Assembly (NCBI GenBank): GCA_905221605.1
Contig: CAJNDS010002745.1
Span: 438,501-502,500, forward strand
DNA length: 64,000 bases
From: Symbiodinium natans
Taxonomy: Eukaryota; Sar; Dinophyceae; Suessiales; Symbiodiniaceae
Direction of reading: 5' to 3'
Below the pieces are notes generated by a model. The model worked only from the letters and a program-made list of their open reading frames with translations, searched no databases and had not been told where the DNA came from. Shown here piece by piece: positions 32,101 to 37,229 of the stretch. The translations under genes were made by a program, and so were the position numbers. Each line of letters starts with the position of its first letter. Position 1 is the first letter of the stretch.

Positions 32101-32542
32101 TGGGGATTTAGGGTTTAGGGTTTGGGGGTAGGGTTTAGTAAGGGTTACCTCCACGTGGCCTTCGCCGAGACCAGCTTGATGAGAGGTTTGAGGCCATCCA
32201 GCTCGACCAGAGACACGGGGTAGAGGTGGTGCTCTTTCACCTGGGAAGAGTTGGGTTTGGGGTTTAGGGTTAGGGTTTAGGATTTAGGGTTTAGGATTTA
32301 GGGTTTAGGGTTGAGGGGGTTTAGGGTTTGGGGGTAGAGATGGTGCTCTTTCACCTGGGAAGAGTTGGCAGTTCAGGTTTGAAGGATGATGAAGCCCTAA
32401 ACCATGAACCCTAAACCCTAAACCCTAAACTCTAGCCAGGCTGCTATGTAAGCCAGGTCTTGTGCTGCATGGCTTCTGGCCGCCGGGTCCTTGCTGGACA
32501 GCTCGCGGACCGATGGCTGCAGTCTCTTCAGCGTGTCCATGG
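11117..32542 (-). CDS. ARM-repeat protein gene with telomere-repeat-filled introns (multi-exon, incomplete model)
   Basis: Reconstructed by hand from short exons, 5' to 3' on the minus strand. Armadillo repeats (pattern like NAAxALxxLAxxN...GAxxxLxxLL) run across exon junctions. Joins that keep phase: 28151-28096 to 26848-26782 (LLGFG|LDSGRAVERCQ, GC donor); to 26205-26155 (HLCED|DVRAQNIA, GA donor); 24889-24812 to 23705-23623 (CGNAK|VKPWEV, GT); to 22414-22336 (LGLG|SAPNATERID, GT); to 21908-21831 (NTDNQ|ERIMAV, GA); 14517-14466 to 12151-12087 (LRSC|VGAERGEAAL, GC). Further ARM-like exons are at 32542-32445, 32240-32149, 31102-31036, 17144-17093, 16341-16277, 11993-11940 and 11182-11117 (stop TGA). 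ARM proteins usually bind partners through a superhelix; no specific function is assigned. Some exons are missing, and the span could be two ARM genes: a possible terminal exon lies at 29211-29164. Confidence 0.6.
11220..11287 (-). repeat. CCCTAAA array
   Basis: Nine perfect units, followed by degenerate TTTTAGGG on the other orientation. Confidence 0.95.
11440..11880 (-). repeat. Degenerate telomere-like tract (CCCCAAACTCCTAAA type)
   Basis: About 440 bp of C/A-rich degenerate units such as CCCCAAACTCCTAAA. On the opposite strand it reads as GFRSLGFRRLGF-like repeats, which is an artefact of the repeat and not a protein. Confidence 0.8.
11940..11993 (-). CDS. ARM gene exon
   Basis: AGTGAAG|GAA to GGAACT|GTAGGA, exactly 18 codons, EAAQGSSLNPLVTQSLGT, phase 0 at both ends. 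It fits directly before the VDDLLQKLG exon. Confidence 0.5.
12013..12056 (+). repeat. TTTAGGG array inside ARM-gene intron
   Basis: Six perfect units between exons at 12087 and 11993. Confidence 0.95.
12087..12151 (-). CDS. ARM gene exon
   Basis: Acceptor CAGCCCAG|GC. It encodes VGAERGEAALTIANLAEMNE, a textbook ARM helix pair. The donor is either GAG|GCCCGT (phase 0) or four bases later at C|GTCCAG. Its first two bases complete the TGC codon begun by the exon at 14466. Confidence 0.65.
12427..13974 (-). CDS. Secreted cysteine-rich protein with eight 59-residue repeats (intronless, nested in ARM-gene intron)
   Basis: The frame is open from 14055, but I choose the ATG at 13974 because it starts a clear signal peptide (MPLSILVPLVTASLALSDA); the upstream 27 codons look like 5' leader. 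The product is about 515 residues. After a short mature N-terminus there are eight tandem repeats of about 59 residues, each with ten cysteines in fixed spacing (motifs CHDPxTMxxSC, GCPVTC, CHxPPxCxGCxGYNWC). The even number of Cys suggests a disulfide-bonded extracellular or cell-surface module. I do not recognise a named family. Repeats alternate between two subtypes (HNKTEG and HPLSAG), so the effective unit is 354 bp. There is no intron, unlike its host gene; a retro-inserted gene is a likely origin. It lies on the same strand as the host gene, within the 2314-nt intron 14465-12152. Confidence 0.8.
   Translation of the reverse strand: MPLSILVPLVTASLALSDAIPEESKGTCALQTKVTKNAAVQPLTCSAEEMWCHDPMTMTESCHPKSAGCPVTCLPGEHVCHEPQMFEGSDAYNYCSSYTCPVYCRFDEVWCHDPNTMVESCHNKTEGCPVTCYGSDHLCHMPPSCEGCEGYNWCQSVPCPAYCSMDEVHCYDSATMIESCHPLSAGCPVTCSPGESLCHEKPTCDTCQGYNYCHHGACPVYCEMHEVMCHDPSAMINSCHNKTEGCPVTCFGNEHVCHTPPQCEGCDGYNWCQSSPCPAYCGTDEVHCYDSATMMESCHPLSAGCPVTCSPGDSECHEPPTCDSCPGHNYCHPGPCPVICGVDEVVCHDVHTMTDSCHPASIGCPVTCPPGDTVCHMPPTCDTCQGYDYCHPGSCPVHCGMHEVMCHDPSTMTDSCHKKCAGCPVTCPAGENVCHMPPQCEGCDGYNWCQPSPCPVTCGMNEMVCHDSNTMTDTCYPASSGCPVSCAAHEYVCHTAPTCQGCHGSNWCSPTPCAV
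14200..14420. repeat. Mixed telomere-like motifs and poly-C
   Basis: TTTAGGG motifs at about 14200, a poly-C run at 14236-14253, then degenerate CCCTAAA motifs to 14430, all within the ARM-gene intron upstream of the nested gene. Confidence 0.8.
14466..14517 (-). CDS. ARM gene exon
   Basis: Acceptor ACCTAAG|GAA. It encodes EIVEAGCMDILLQQLRS and ends with a GC donor (TCTT|GCGCCT, phase 1). It joins in frame to 12151. Confidence 0.65.
14556..15340. other. Repeat-poor stretch with one coding-like island
   Basis: Around 14934-15040 the plus strand reads MAAETFARIPQDFLPSDG and continues open, but no clear splice sites frame it and it would be against the local strand bias. The remainder holds scattered TTTAGGG motifs, and a CCCTAAA array begins at 15250. 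Confidence 0.3.
15250..15325 (-). repeat. CCCTAAA array
   Basis: About ten perfect units. Confidence 0.95.
15349..15405 (-). CDS. Exon candidate (minus)
   Basis: Acceptor CTTCTGCAG|CG, donor CTGG|GTCTTG. It encodes PTVQDFRSVRGHPHIILL without stop and is flanked by telomeric arrays on both sides. It could belong to the ARM gene, but no ARM pattern is evident. Confidence 0.45.
15424..15549 (+). repeat. TTTAGGG array ending in a candidate splice acceptor
   Basis: About 17 units with a few irregular ones. The last unit, TTTAG|GC, abuts an open coding island. Confidence 0.9.
15549..15607. CDS. Coding island, strand uncertain
   Basis: Plus reading: acceptor TTTAG|GC from the telomeric array, 19 codons (TEFHSLVAGPFEICLQ), donor CAG|GTATAT. 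Minus reading: CAAG|CAG to GG|GGTGAC, QISKGPATKEWNSVG. Both are open; neighbours favour minus. Confidence 0.35.
15608..16275. other. Spacer with AT-rich and CCCTATC-like motifs, CCCTAAA array and a hairpin element
   Basis: TATATACA-type sequence at 15640-15670, several CCCTATCG motifs at 15755-15840, a CCCTAAA array at 15906-15997, and a short dispersed element at about 16085-16168 related to 10846-10932. No exon is supportable. Confidence 0.5.
16277..16341 (-). CDS. ARM gene exon
   Basis: Encodes ATAEKRQAIVALGAMARGQ with donor TTCA|GTAAGG. QAIVALGAMA is a clear ARM helix. The acceptor is tentative (CTTGCAAG|A or GCGGAG|AAG). Confidence 0.55.
17093..17144 (-). CDS. ARM gene exon
   Basis: Acceptor CTAAAAAG|G. 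It encodes TAFAEAGALDVLIQALG, ARM helix-3 type. The donor is tentative (GGA|GTCTTG or CAG|GCCTTA). Confidence 0.5.
17178..17245 (-). repeat. Octamer variant array CCCTGAAA
   Basis: Eight to nine tandem copies of an 8-bp unit (GAAACCCT, with CCCC variants), a telomere-derived variant one base longer than the heptamer. Confidence 0.85.
17528..17572 (-). CDS. Exon candidate with telomeric acceptor
   Basis: Acceptor TTTAG|GGG lies in a CCCTAAA motif. Fifteen codons (GSFGSSSSVSQNAGI), donor ATA|GTTGGG. Confidence 0.35.
17632..17856 (+). CDS. Coding-like plus-strand ORF, membrane-like
   Basis: Open frame beginning MQVTAVAASVMYGCWWATLY, hydrophobic at the start, running to a stop near 17856. There is no family match and it runs against the local strand direction. 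It may be chance. Confidence 0.2.
   Translation: MQVTAVAASVMYGCWWATLYLPEIALASQTIYGHRRCASAIPHLVRLQCLTPVGLGSGPHPHFPVSFGACDPKP
18191..18371 (-). CDS. Possible first exon of a secreted protein
   Basis: ATG at 18371 begins a signal-peptide-like stretch (MRFGVLEGLLALHAAFALRR); 60 codons plus one base end at a GT donor (CGACGCA|GTAATG). A coding-like continuation at about 18110-18030 has a different phase, so the next exon is not settled. It may be another gene nested in the ARM-gene span. Confidence 0.35.
18488..18553 (+). repeat. TTTAGGG array
   Basis: Nine perfect units. Confidence 0.95.
18600..20215. other. Long stretch with scattered telomeric motifs and weak coding islands
   Basis: A weak minus island near 18940-18990 reads ISEAQELCLKL. 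ORFs on both strands at 19470-19840 overlap each other and neither has convincing splice sites. Short CCCTAAA or TTTAGGG tracts occur at 19018-19040, 19147-19185 and 20048-20178. One or more ARM-gene exons probably hide here, because the repeat begun by the exon at 21831 needs continuation. Confidence 0.4.
20218..20264. repeat. Short hairpin element (GGGGTATAAGGAGGG / TTATTCCCC)
   Basis: Imperfect palindrome of about 47 bp. Relatives occur near 8480-8530, 52941-52990, 53046-53095 and 60484-60530. Confidence 0.6.
20274..20402. mobile_element. MITE-like element, TATACTA family, copy 1
   Basis: Terminal inverted repeats of about 27 bp (TATACTACTAATTGCTTC against its inverted partner CTAAGCAAATAGTAGTATA). 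Internal T-run then G-run. Immediately followed by a second copy. Confidence 0.7.
20408..20572. mobile_element. MITE-like element, TATACTA family, copy 2
   Basis: Same ends (TATACTAATAATTGCTTAAG; GAGGCAAATGGTAGTATA) and the same inner order, with a longer T-run and an 18-bp G-run. Right-half relative at 52192-52305. Confidence 0.7.
21831..21908 (-). CDS. ARM gene exon
   Basis: Acceptor CCTGCAG|GAG. 26 codons, ERIMAVGVVEPLMVLLRSS then MEAEQRN, donor AAT|GTTCCT (GC donors a few bases earlier are possible). It joins NTDNQ from 22336. Confidence 0.7.
22185..22285. mobile_element. Degenerate partial copy of MITE family 2
   Basis: The interior matches the family (GTCTACTGAGTATCCCCTAG ... ATCCCCATAACCCAC) but both ends are eroded. 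Lies near the array at 22290. Confidence 0.45.
22336..22414 (-). CDS. ARM gene exon
   Basis: Acceptor CACTGAG|G. It encodes SAPNATERIDAAFCLAKLAK then GNTDNQ and ends with a GA donor (AACCAG|GACGGC). It joins both neighbours in frame; the best-supported ARM unit in the window. Confidence 0.75.
22580..23255. other. Intronic stretch without recognised genes
   Basis: Part of the intron between the exons at 23623 and 22414. It holds a GCAGCAGC-rich run at 22613-22640; short ORFs here have no support. Confidence 0.5.
23262..23404 (-). repeat. CCCTAAA array inside ARM-gene intron
   Basis: About 20 perfect units, among the longest in the window, inside the 1208-nt intron 23622-22415. Confidence 0.95.
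23520..23622 (-). repeat. CCCTAAA array with homogenised CCCTAGA block
   Basis: CCCTAAA units flank about six consecutive CCCTAGA units. The minus-strand end of this array forms the donor of the exon at 23623 (GG|GTTAGGG). Confidence 0.9.
23623..23705 (-). CDS. ARM gene exon with telomeric donor
   Basis: Acceptor GCTTAAG|GTG. 27 codons plus GG (VKPWEVQSEIGRLGASEAL then VRHLHLGL), donor GG|GTTAGG formed by the telomeric array. Confidence 0.75.
24702..24784 (+). repeat. TTTAGGG array inside ARM-gene intron
   Basis: About 11 units with one TTAGGG, ending 28 bp from the exon at 24812. Confidence 0.95.
24812..24889 (-). CDS. ARM gene exon
   Basis: Acceptor CCTCGAAG|GTC. Exactly 26 codons, VRELSLEGGAISNAAYALS then VLCGNAK, donor AAG|GTCCGA, phase 0. 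Confidence 0.75.
25122..25154 (-). CDS. ARM gene exon candidate
   Basis: Encodes PQIAYAIGCAF. Acceptor GTTAAG|CCG (or one exon-edge upstream at GAGAG|CC), donor TTT|GTGCAA. ARM-like helix. Confidence 0.4.
25306..25390 (+). repeat. TTTAGGG array
   Basis: About 11 units, the last two altered (TGTAGGG, TTTAGCG). Confidence 0.95.
25416..25461 (-). CDS. Exon candidate (minus)
   Basis: TTAGAGAG|GCC to TTGG|GTCCAC, AFGSSIGFATEKSSL. Probably the ARM gene. Confidence 0.4.
25625..25669 (-). CDS. Exon candidate (minus)
   Basis: GCAGCAG|GCT to GGGC|GTGTCC, 15 codons (AFGGPGLVASQFNPG), phase 0. Confidence 0.4.
25720..26140 (-). repeat. Degenerate A-rich telomere-like tract
   Basis: About 400 bp of CCCTAAAA, CACTAAAA and CCAAAA-type units with heavy A-expansion. 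It reads as decayed CCCTAAA. Confidence 0.75.
26155..26205 (-). CDS. ARM gene exon
   Basis: CCCAAG|GAT to CACCTG|GTGCCC, exactly 17 codons (DVRAQNIAIRLNAMHHL). A telomeric TTTAGGG array starts 3 bp outside the acceptor. Confidence 0.65.
26662..26737 (+). repeat. TTTAGGG array inside ARM-gene intron
   Basis: About ten units, between the exons at 26782 and 26205. Confidence 0.95.
26782..26848 (-). CDS. ARM gene exon
   Basis: Acceptor GCTTGAG|G. It encodes LDSGRAVERCQASFAMAHL then CED, GA donor (GAC|GACGCC). Joins in frame on both sides. Confidence 0.65.
26868..27012 (-). repeat. CCCTAAA array
   Basis: About 20 units, with two CCCTAA units, starting 20 bp outside the exon acceptor at 26848. 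Confidence 0.95.
27020..27960. other. Intronic stretch without recognised exons
   Basis: Part of the 1247-nt intron 28095-26849. A poly-G run at 27324-27338; a near-direct repetition of CTTTGAAGTCAAATTGGCCG/CTTTAAAGTCAAATCGTCCG around 27611 and 27669. Confidence 0.5.
28096..28151 (-). CDS. ARM gene exon between two opposed telomeric arrays
   Basis: TTTGCCAG|GCT, 18 codons plus GG (AVVAAGGLGPVVRMLLGF), GC donor GG|GCCTGG. CCCTAAA units end 4 bp outside one edge and TTTAGGG units begin about 6 bp outside the other: only the exon separates them. Confidence 0.7.
28157..28258 (+). repeat. TTTAGGG array
   Basis: About 14 perfect units adjoining the exon at 28151. Confidence 0.95.
28260..29110. 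repeat. Degenerate TTTAGGG/TTTGGGG tract
   Basis: Mixed units with repeated GTGGATCTGGGGTTGGGAG blocks at about 28258, 28394 and 28474, an internal higher-order repeat of about 80-130 bp. No exon is supportable. Confidence 0.7.
29164..29211 (-). CDS. Possible terminal exon with telomeric acceptor
   Basis: Acceptor GGTTTAG|GAC lies in a telomere-like unit. It encodes DIQIVGRTRIILKRD and TGA. If real it ends an upstream minus-strand gene and would split the ARM region; a GA donor before the TGA would make it internal. Confidence 0.45.
   Translation of the reverse strand, partial: DIQIVGRTRIILKRD
29400..29484 (-). CDS. Exon candidate (minus)
   Basis: GGCACAG|G to AGCTTG|GCGTGA. It encodes PAQAVKEVLCDRLGHFTVAA then CATQMASL. 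Another open frame (MRMGPSHYPPRYPEP...) lies just downstream at 29384-29250 and cannot be excluded. Confidence 0.4.
31036..31102 (-). CDS. ARM gene exon
   Basis: Encodes EAEVGMGMERANAAMALGHI with a GA donor (CACCTT|GACTGG). ERANAAMALGHIA is a clear ARM helix. The phase does not match the exon at 32149 directly, so a small exon is missing between them. Confidence 0.55.
31343..31455. mobile_element. MITE-like element, family 2 (CTTGGAAGC ends), copy 1
   Basis: Terminal inverted repeat ACTTGGAAGCTCTTTTGACT against the right end GTCAAAAGGGCTTCCAA. 113 bp, intact and uninterrupted. Other copies at 44260-44358 and 60710-60876; fragments at about 22190, 24655 and 47340. Confidence 0.75.
31460..32035. 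other. Intronic stretch
   Basis: A degenerate hairpin element (GTAACCTAGGAATAAAAAAGG... near 31614) related to one at 19830, and no supportable exon. Confidence 0.4.
32149..32240 (-). CDS. ARM gene exon with strong splice sites
   Basis: CTCTTCCCAG|GTG to GTGGAG|GTAACC, 30 codons plus AG. It encodes VKEHHLYPVSLVELDGLKPL then IKLVSAKATW. Both splice sites are canonical. Confidence 0.75.
32332..32376 (-). pseudogene. Duplicated 5' edge of the exon at 32149-32240
   Basis: GGTAGAGATGGTGCTCTTTC and the following CACCTGGGAAGAGTTGG repeat the acceptor end of that exon, separated from it by a telomere-like tract. The copy is truncated inside the exon. Confidence 0.7.
32445..32542 (-). CDS. ARM gene exon (5'-most strong one)
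   Basis: CCTCCAG|CC ATG; encodes MDTLKRLQPSVRELSSKDPA then ARSHAAQDLAYI; GC donor ATA|GCAGCC. It joins in phase to 32240. The ATG could be the start, but the CAG acceptor suggests an internal exon. Confidence 0.65.
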
Positions 32543-32939
32543 CTGGAGGGTTTAGGGTCTAGGGTTTAGGGTTCTAGGGTTCTAGGGTTTAGGGTTTGGG
32601 GTTTAGGGTTTTGGGTTTTGGGGGGGGTTTGGGGGTTTGGATGTTTGGGGGTTTGGGGTTGATAAGGCCCCTGAACCAGTAACCCTAAACCCTAAACCCT
32701 GCGATATGAGGCTGTTTCACCGCAGAGCCCCTACAGAACCCAAAGCCCTGGACCTCACAACTAAAGAGGTTCACAGAGGGTCCGCAAACACAAGGCCCTA
32801 AACCCTAAACCTCAAACCCTAAACCCTAAATTTAAACCCTAAACCCTAAACCCTAAACCCTAAACCCTAAACCCTAAACCCTAAACTAAAGGGCACAACC
32901 TTAGGGGGCCGAGGTCGAGTCCCAAGAGCTCTAGGGCAC

Positions 32940-32976
32940 TAAGTCTTCAAGAGCCAGGCTGCGCGCGGCTTGATTC
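32940..32976 (-). CDS. ARM-like exon candidate
   Basis: TCTTCAAG|G to TTA|GTGCCC, 12 codons (NQAARSLALEDL). Flanked on both sides by CCCTAAA arrays. Confidence 0.45.
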
Positions 32977-32999
32977 CTTGAAGAGGGGGTGTTGAGCCT

Positions 33000-33064
33000 A
33001 AACCCTAAACCCTAAACCCTAAACCCTAAATCCTAAACCCTAAACCCTAAACCCTAAACCCTAC
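33000..33064 (-). repeat. CCCTAAA array
   Basis: Nine units, one changed to CCTAAAT. Confidence 0.95.
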
Positions 33065-33516
33065 CCGGGGGAGGGGGGGAGGGCCATAAGTTCGTGAGCT
33101 TCTTGACAGGCTTAGCCCTAAACCCCAAAGTAGGAGGCACAAATAAACAGCATCTGCGCCCAATCGTCCTCTGGACTTTAAGGCTCTTTCGGCTGTGACT
33201 TAGGGCATAGGACTCCAAAATTTGGGGCTTAGCTTTCTTAAACCCTCAAGTCTTAACCTCAACTCTTTTCCCTAATCCGTTTAGGGATCCTCTATCTGAA
33301 GGTTGACTCCACAACAATCATGTCTCAAACACATCCCGAAACCCCAGGCCCCAAGGGTATTCCGAAGCAGGACCCAGCACTTGCAGATATTCCCTTAAAG
33401 CCTAGACAATATAGTACATATTCTTATGATTCTTCTGAGTATGTCGTTCTGATAAGCCAAAATATGCACAAAGTACCTTTCTTTGCCCTACCTCACACCC
33501 TACACTGAAGAGCGAC

Positions 33517-33559
33517 GTTCCTTTGTGCGCGTGGAGGCTTTCTTCTTCTTGGCGTCTGC
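33517..33559 (-). CDS. Exon candidate, lysine-rich
   Basis: AGCAG|GCA to GAAC|GTCGCT, ADAKKKKASTRTKE. Confidence 0.4.
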
Positions 33560-33644
33560 CTGCTCCAGTGGACCATGGTGCAAGTGTTGGAGCTAGAGTG
33601 TTGGGTCTTGGAACGAGGCTTCCCAGAAACTCCTAAACCTTAAG

Positions 33645-33735
33645 CCCTATAAGCCCTATAAACCCTATAAACCCTATAAACCCTATAAACTCTACAAACC
33701 CTATAGACCCTAGACCCTAAACGTTATAAACCCTA
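33645..33735 (-). repeat. CCCTATAAA nonamer array
   Basis: About seven tandem CCCTATAAA units with a few changes. Same variant as 56005-56113. Confidence 0.85.
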
Positions 33736-34364
33736 AGCCGATTAAGGGGACCTCAGCCCTAAACCCGAAAACAAAAAGAGAAGGGCACTACTGGGCATCC
33801 GAACTACGGTGTACAGGGTTTGGGGTGTTTGTGCTTTGAGTTCAGAGTTTATAGGGTTCACGCTCTAGAAGTGTCAGGAAACAGGATTAGGCTAGAGGGG
33901 GTCTGTACCGGATCTTACTAGGGTTCAGGGTTTGGTTTGTTTCGGCTTAAGGGTTTGGGGGTAGAGTGTTCAAGGTTCAACTATCAGACATGAGGTTTAG
34001 GAGTCCAGAGTGTCTTTGGGTTTAGGGTCCTGCTTAAGGAATCTTCAGCCTCTAATGTCCTCGCGCTACGACAGGGTTTAGGGACTAGGGTTACCCTAAA
34101 TTCTCAACCCTCCAGCCTATAACCCCTCAGCAGACCCCTCTTAATGAAGGCATGCGTGGGAGGCTCACTCAGCTCCAGACACACAAGGTTCTTAACCCTT
34201 TCCTAGGATGCCCAGTACAAGCCACAACCCTGAACCCAATGCGCAAAAACAAATATCCGACCCAACTCAGAACCCCTATAGCCGCGGTTTAGGGTTTAGG
34301 GTTTAGGGTTTAGGGTTTAGGGTTTAGGGTTTAGGGTTTAGGCCCCAGAAATCTACAAACTGAC

Positions 34365-36750
34365 GGGGCCTTCTTGTCAATGGTGGAGCCCGCAGGTGGC
34401 TCGAACTGTGATTTCCCAAGCTTCTCGTTCACCTTCAGTGAGGGGTTTAGGGTTTAGGGTTTAGGGTATAGGGTTTAGTTTAGGGTTTAGGGTTTAGGGT
34501 TAGGGTTTAGGGTTTTGGGTTTACTTACGGTTTAGGGTTTGGGTTCGGCATCTCAAGTCCAGACATTCACTAGTCAATCAGTGTGTGTGGACACCCACCC
34601 ACCCACCCAGAGAATCCCATAACATCACCCTAAATCCGTTTCCAGTAGGCCCTCAACTCCCAAAGCCCAGTAGGCGCTAAACCCTACACCTTAAGCGGTT
34701 TAGGGTTTAGGGTTTAGGGTTCTAGGGTTCTAGGGTTCTAGGGTTTAGGGTTCTAGGGTTCTAGGGTTTTAGGGTTCTAGGGTTCTAAAGCGACGGAACA
34801 TGGCCACCAGCTCGTTCGGGTTGAACTGGTGCTTGTACTTCTGGTGCAAGTAGGGTTTGGGGTGTAGAGTTTAGGGTTTAGGGTTTAGGGTTTAGGGTTT
34901 AGGGTTTAGGGTTTAGGGTTTAGGGTTTAGGGAGTTGCAACCTAAGGAATATGACGAAAAGCCCAGGTAAGGGTCCTTAACTTACACCCCTGCTTACAAC
35001 TTGGGTGCCCGTACTTGTGCGGCTAGGATTTTGGGGCCACAGAAGTACCTGGAAGGTCCTCCCCTTACTCTACGAACTGCAGATAAGCACTGCAGATAAG
35101 GGACTTGCAGCCTCAATGGTCAGACCGGAACCCTAAACCCTAAAAAAACCTTTTAGGGTTTAGGGTTTAGGGTTTAGGGTTTAGGGTTTAGGGTTTAGGG
35201 TTTAGGGTTTAGGGTTTAGGGTTTAGGGTTTACGGTTTAGGGTTTAGGGTCAAACCCTGAACCCAATCTGAGCGCCCTCAGAACTCTACTTCTAGCTAGG
35301 AGGGAACCCTAATCCCAAAGCCCTCCTTATGGGGTGGAGGGCTTGCGGTTTTTCGAGCTTAGAGTTCAGAGTTTACAGTGCAAGCTGCCTGAACCCTAAA
35401 AACCCCAAACACGAAACCCTAAACCCTAAACCCCATGAAGTAGGGCATCGGCATAGTAGATTTTGCCAGTGCTCCTGGCCGCTCTCGTGCACTAGACTCC
35501 TGACATACCTCATCTTCTCGATCAGCTTCAACGCCCGCTACAAAACCCAACGCCAAGAAAAAACAAAGAGGCCTTACTTAACCTTGAACTTTTTTAAAGC
35601 AAGAAGCATCGAGTGTGTCCCGAATCCGAAACCTCTACCCTAAACCCTAAACCCTAAACCCTAAACCCTAAACACTAAACCCTAGCACTCAGACCCTAGG
35701 CCCTAGGCTTCCAAAGCTCTTCTCTCATGCGCCCGAACCGAGACACCCCGACACCCCGAACTCCCTTACTCAAGGAAGAGTACTTACAGGCAGGGTTCAG
35801 GGTTTAGAGTTTCTAGCTTAGAATTTAAGGGTTTAGGGTTTAGGGTTTCGGGTTTAGGGTTTAAGGTTTAGGGCTCTGTACACTGTACTAGCCTTGAACA
35901 TGGTACCCGCAATAACAAGACTTGTATTGCAGCCCTCTTCAGGGCCCGGCCTCATAACCCTACTTACGACTTTCGGGGCCCCTACTTTTTAGGGTTTAGG
36001 GTTTAGGGTTTAGGGTTGAGTCTTCAACCCTAAATTGCCCTAAACCCCAAACCCGAAACCCTAAACCCCAAACCCTAAACCCCAAACCCTAAACCCTAAA
36101 CCCCCCAATCCCAATGACGACTGCAGAGGCCTACGTATTCCTCGACTCAGGGGTATTTGGGGGGCCGTTGGCCCTAGGGCCTAAGGCCTAAAGCCTCCGT
36201 GAGTCTGAGGTAGGCTACTGGTCCCCTAATGCGATCTAAGGGTTTAGGGTTTAGGGTTTAGGGTTTAGGGTTTAGGGTTTAGGGTTGCATGGTCCCTTCA
36301 GAGTTGAGGATGAAGGGAAGGGACCTCAATATGGTCCCTTCAGGGGGTTTTATGGGGTACATGTGGGTTCGCCATAAAGCCGATATCAAAGGACCATGTA
36401 ACTACCCTAAGAGCGAGTGCGGACGTGGAGCCTCTAGAACCTTCCCTCCCCCCAACCATCGGAAATCGGATGTTGAACTTGCAAGTCTGCCACAACTGAC
36501 GCCCGCCTAAACACTAAACCCCAAACCCTAAAACCCTAATTAAACCCTAAACCCTAAACCCTAAACCCTAAACCCTAAACCCTAAACTCCAAACCCTATA
36601 CCCTAAACCCGAAGCCCTAAACCCTAAACCCCAAACCCCAAACCGTAAACCCTATACCCTAAACCCTAAACCCTAAACCCTAAACCCAAACCCGCCGGGC
36701 TTCCTGGACTTGCGCATCTCCCACCCCTCCGGGAGCTGCCGCTGCAGGGC
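34365..36750 (-). CDS. WW-domain protein gene (partial)
   Basis: Two exons together make a WW domain. 36750-36692 (GAGCAG|GCC to GG|GTTTGG) encodes QRQLPEGWEMRKSRKPG; 34432-34365 (ACTGAAG|GTG to GCCCC|GTCAGT) encodes VNEKLGKSQFEPPAG then STIDKKAP. The LPEGWEMRKSR and QFEPPAG signatures are those of Pin1-type WW domains (first Trp in GWE, second aromatic replaced by F). One to a few codons for the YY strand are missing between them. An exon at 34840-34795 (KYKHQFNPNELVAMF) lies in between and may or may not belong. WW domains bind proline-rich or phospho-Ser/Thr-Pro ligands. Telomeric arrays of 150-200 bp flank each exon. Confidence 0.55.
34795..34840 (-). CDS. Exon candidate (minus)
   Basis: GCACCAG|AAG to TTCC|GTCGCT, KYKHQFNPNELVAMF. 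Lies between TTTAGGG and TTCTAGGG arrays. Confidence 0.45.
34875..34935 (+). repeat. TTTAGGG array
   Basis: Eight or nine units beside the exon at 34840. Confidence 0.95.
35153..35245 (+). repeat. TTTAGGG array
   Basis: About 13 units with one TTTACGG. Confidence 0.95.
35509..35537 (-). CDS. Short exon candidate
   Basis: TTTTGTAG|C to GATGAG|GTATGT, encoding about ten residues (RALKLIEKMR). Strong donor; very short. Confidence 0.3.
36535..36690 (-). repeat. CCCTAAA array with variants
   Basis: About 20 units, several CCCCAAA or CCCTATA. It forms the donor of the WW exon at 36692. Confidence 0.9.
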
Positions 36751-36771
36751 CTGCTCGGACGGACAAGGTCT

Positions 36772-36972
36772 AGGGTTTAGGGTTTAGGGTTTAGGGTTTA
36801 GGGTTTAGGGTTTAGGGTTTAGGGTTTAGGGTTTAGGGTTTAGGGTTAGGGTTTAGGGTTTAGGGTTTAGGGTTTAGGGTTTAGGATTTAGGGTTTAGGG
36901 TTTAGGGTTTAGGGTTAGGGTTTAGGGTTTAGGGCGTAGGGCATAGGGTTTATGGTTAGGGTTCAGGGTTTA
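36772..36972 (+). repeat. TTTAGGG array
   Basis: About 27 units with a few hexamers, the longest plus-oriented array in this part. The WW exon sits between it and the opposed array at 36535-36690. Confidence 0.95.
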
Positions 36973-37120
36973 GGGGCGTTTGGGGTTTATAGGGTTTAGA
37001 AACTGAATACCTACTTGTAGGCTCTTGATTCTGAAGCCCCTGTAGGGGTTCTCAAAGGCTTTGGGCTTGTTTTAAAGCTTAGTAAGGGCTTAGGGTTTAG
37101 GGTTTAGGGTTTAGGGTTAG

Positions 37121-37225
37121 TAGCCCAGTACCCATATCATAGTAAGGGCACCCTTGTTTGGGTTGGTTACTTAAGGGAACCCAGAACCCAAAAAAAGGGT
37201 TCAAGGGTACCACTGGGCTACCAAG
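37121..37225. mobile_element. MITE-like element, family 1, copy 2
   Basis: TAGCCCAGTACCCATATCAT ... AAGGGTACCACTGGGCTACC. It directly abuts a TTTAGGGTTAG array end on its left. Confidence 0.7.
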
Positions 37226-37229
37226 AAGG

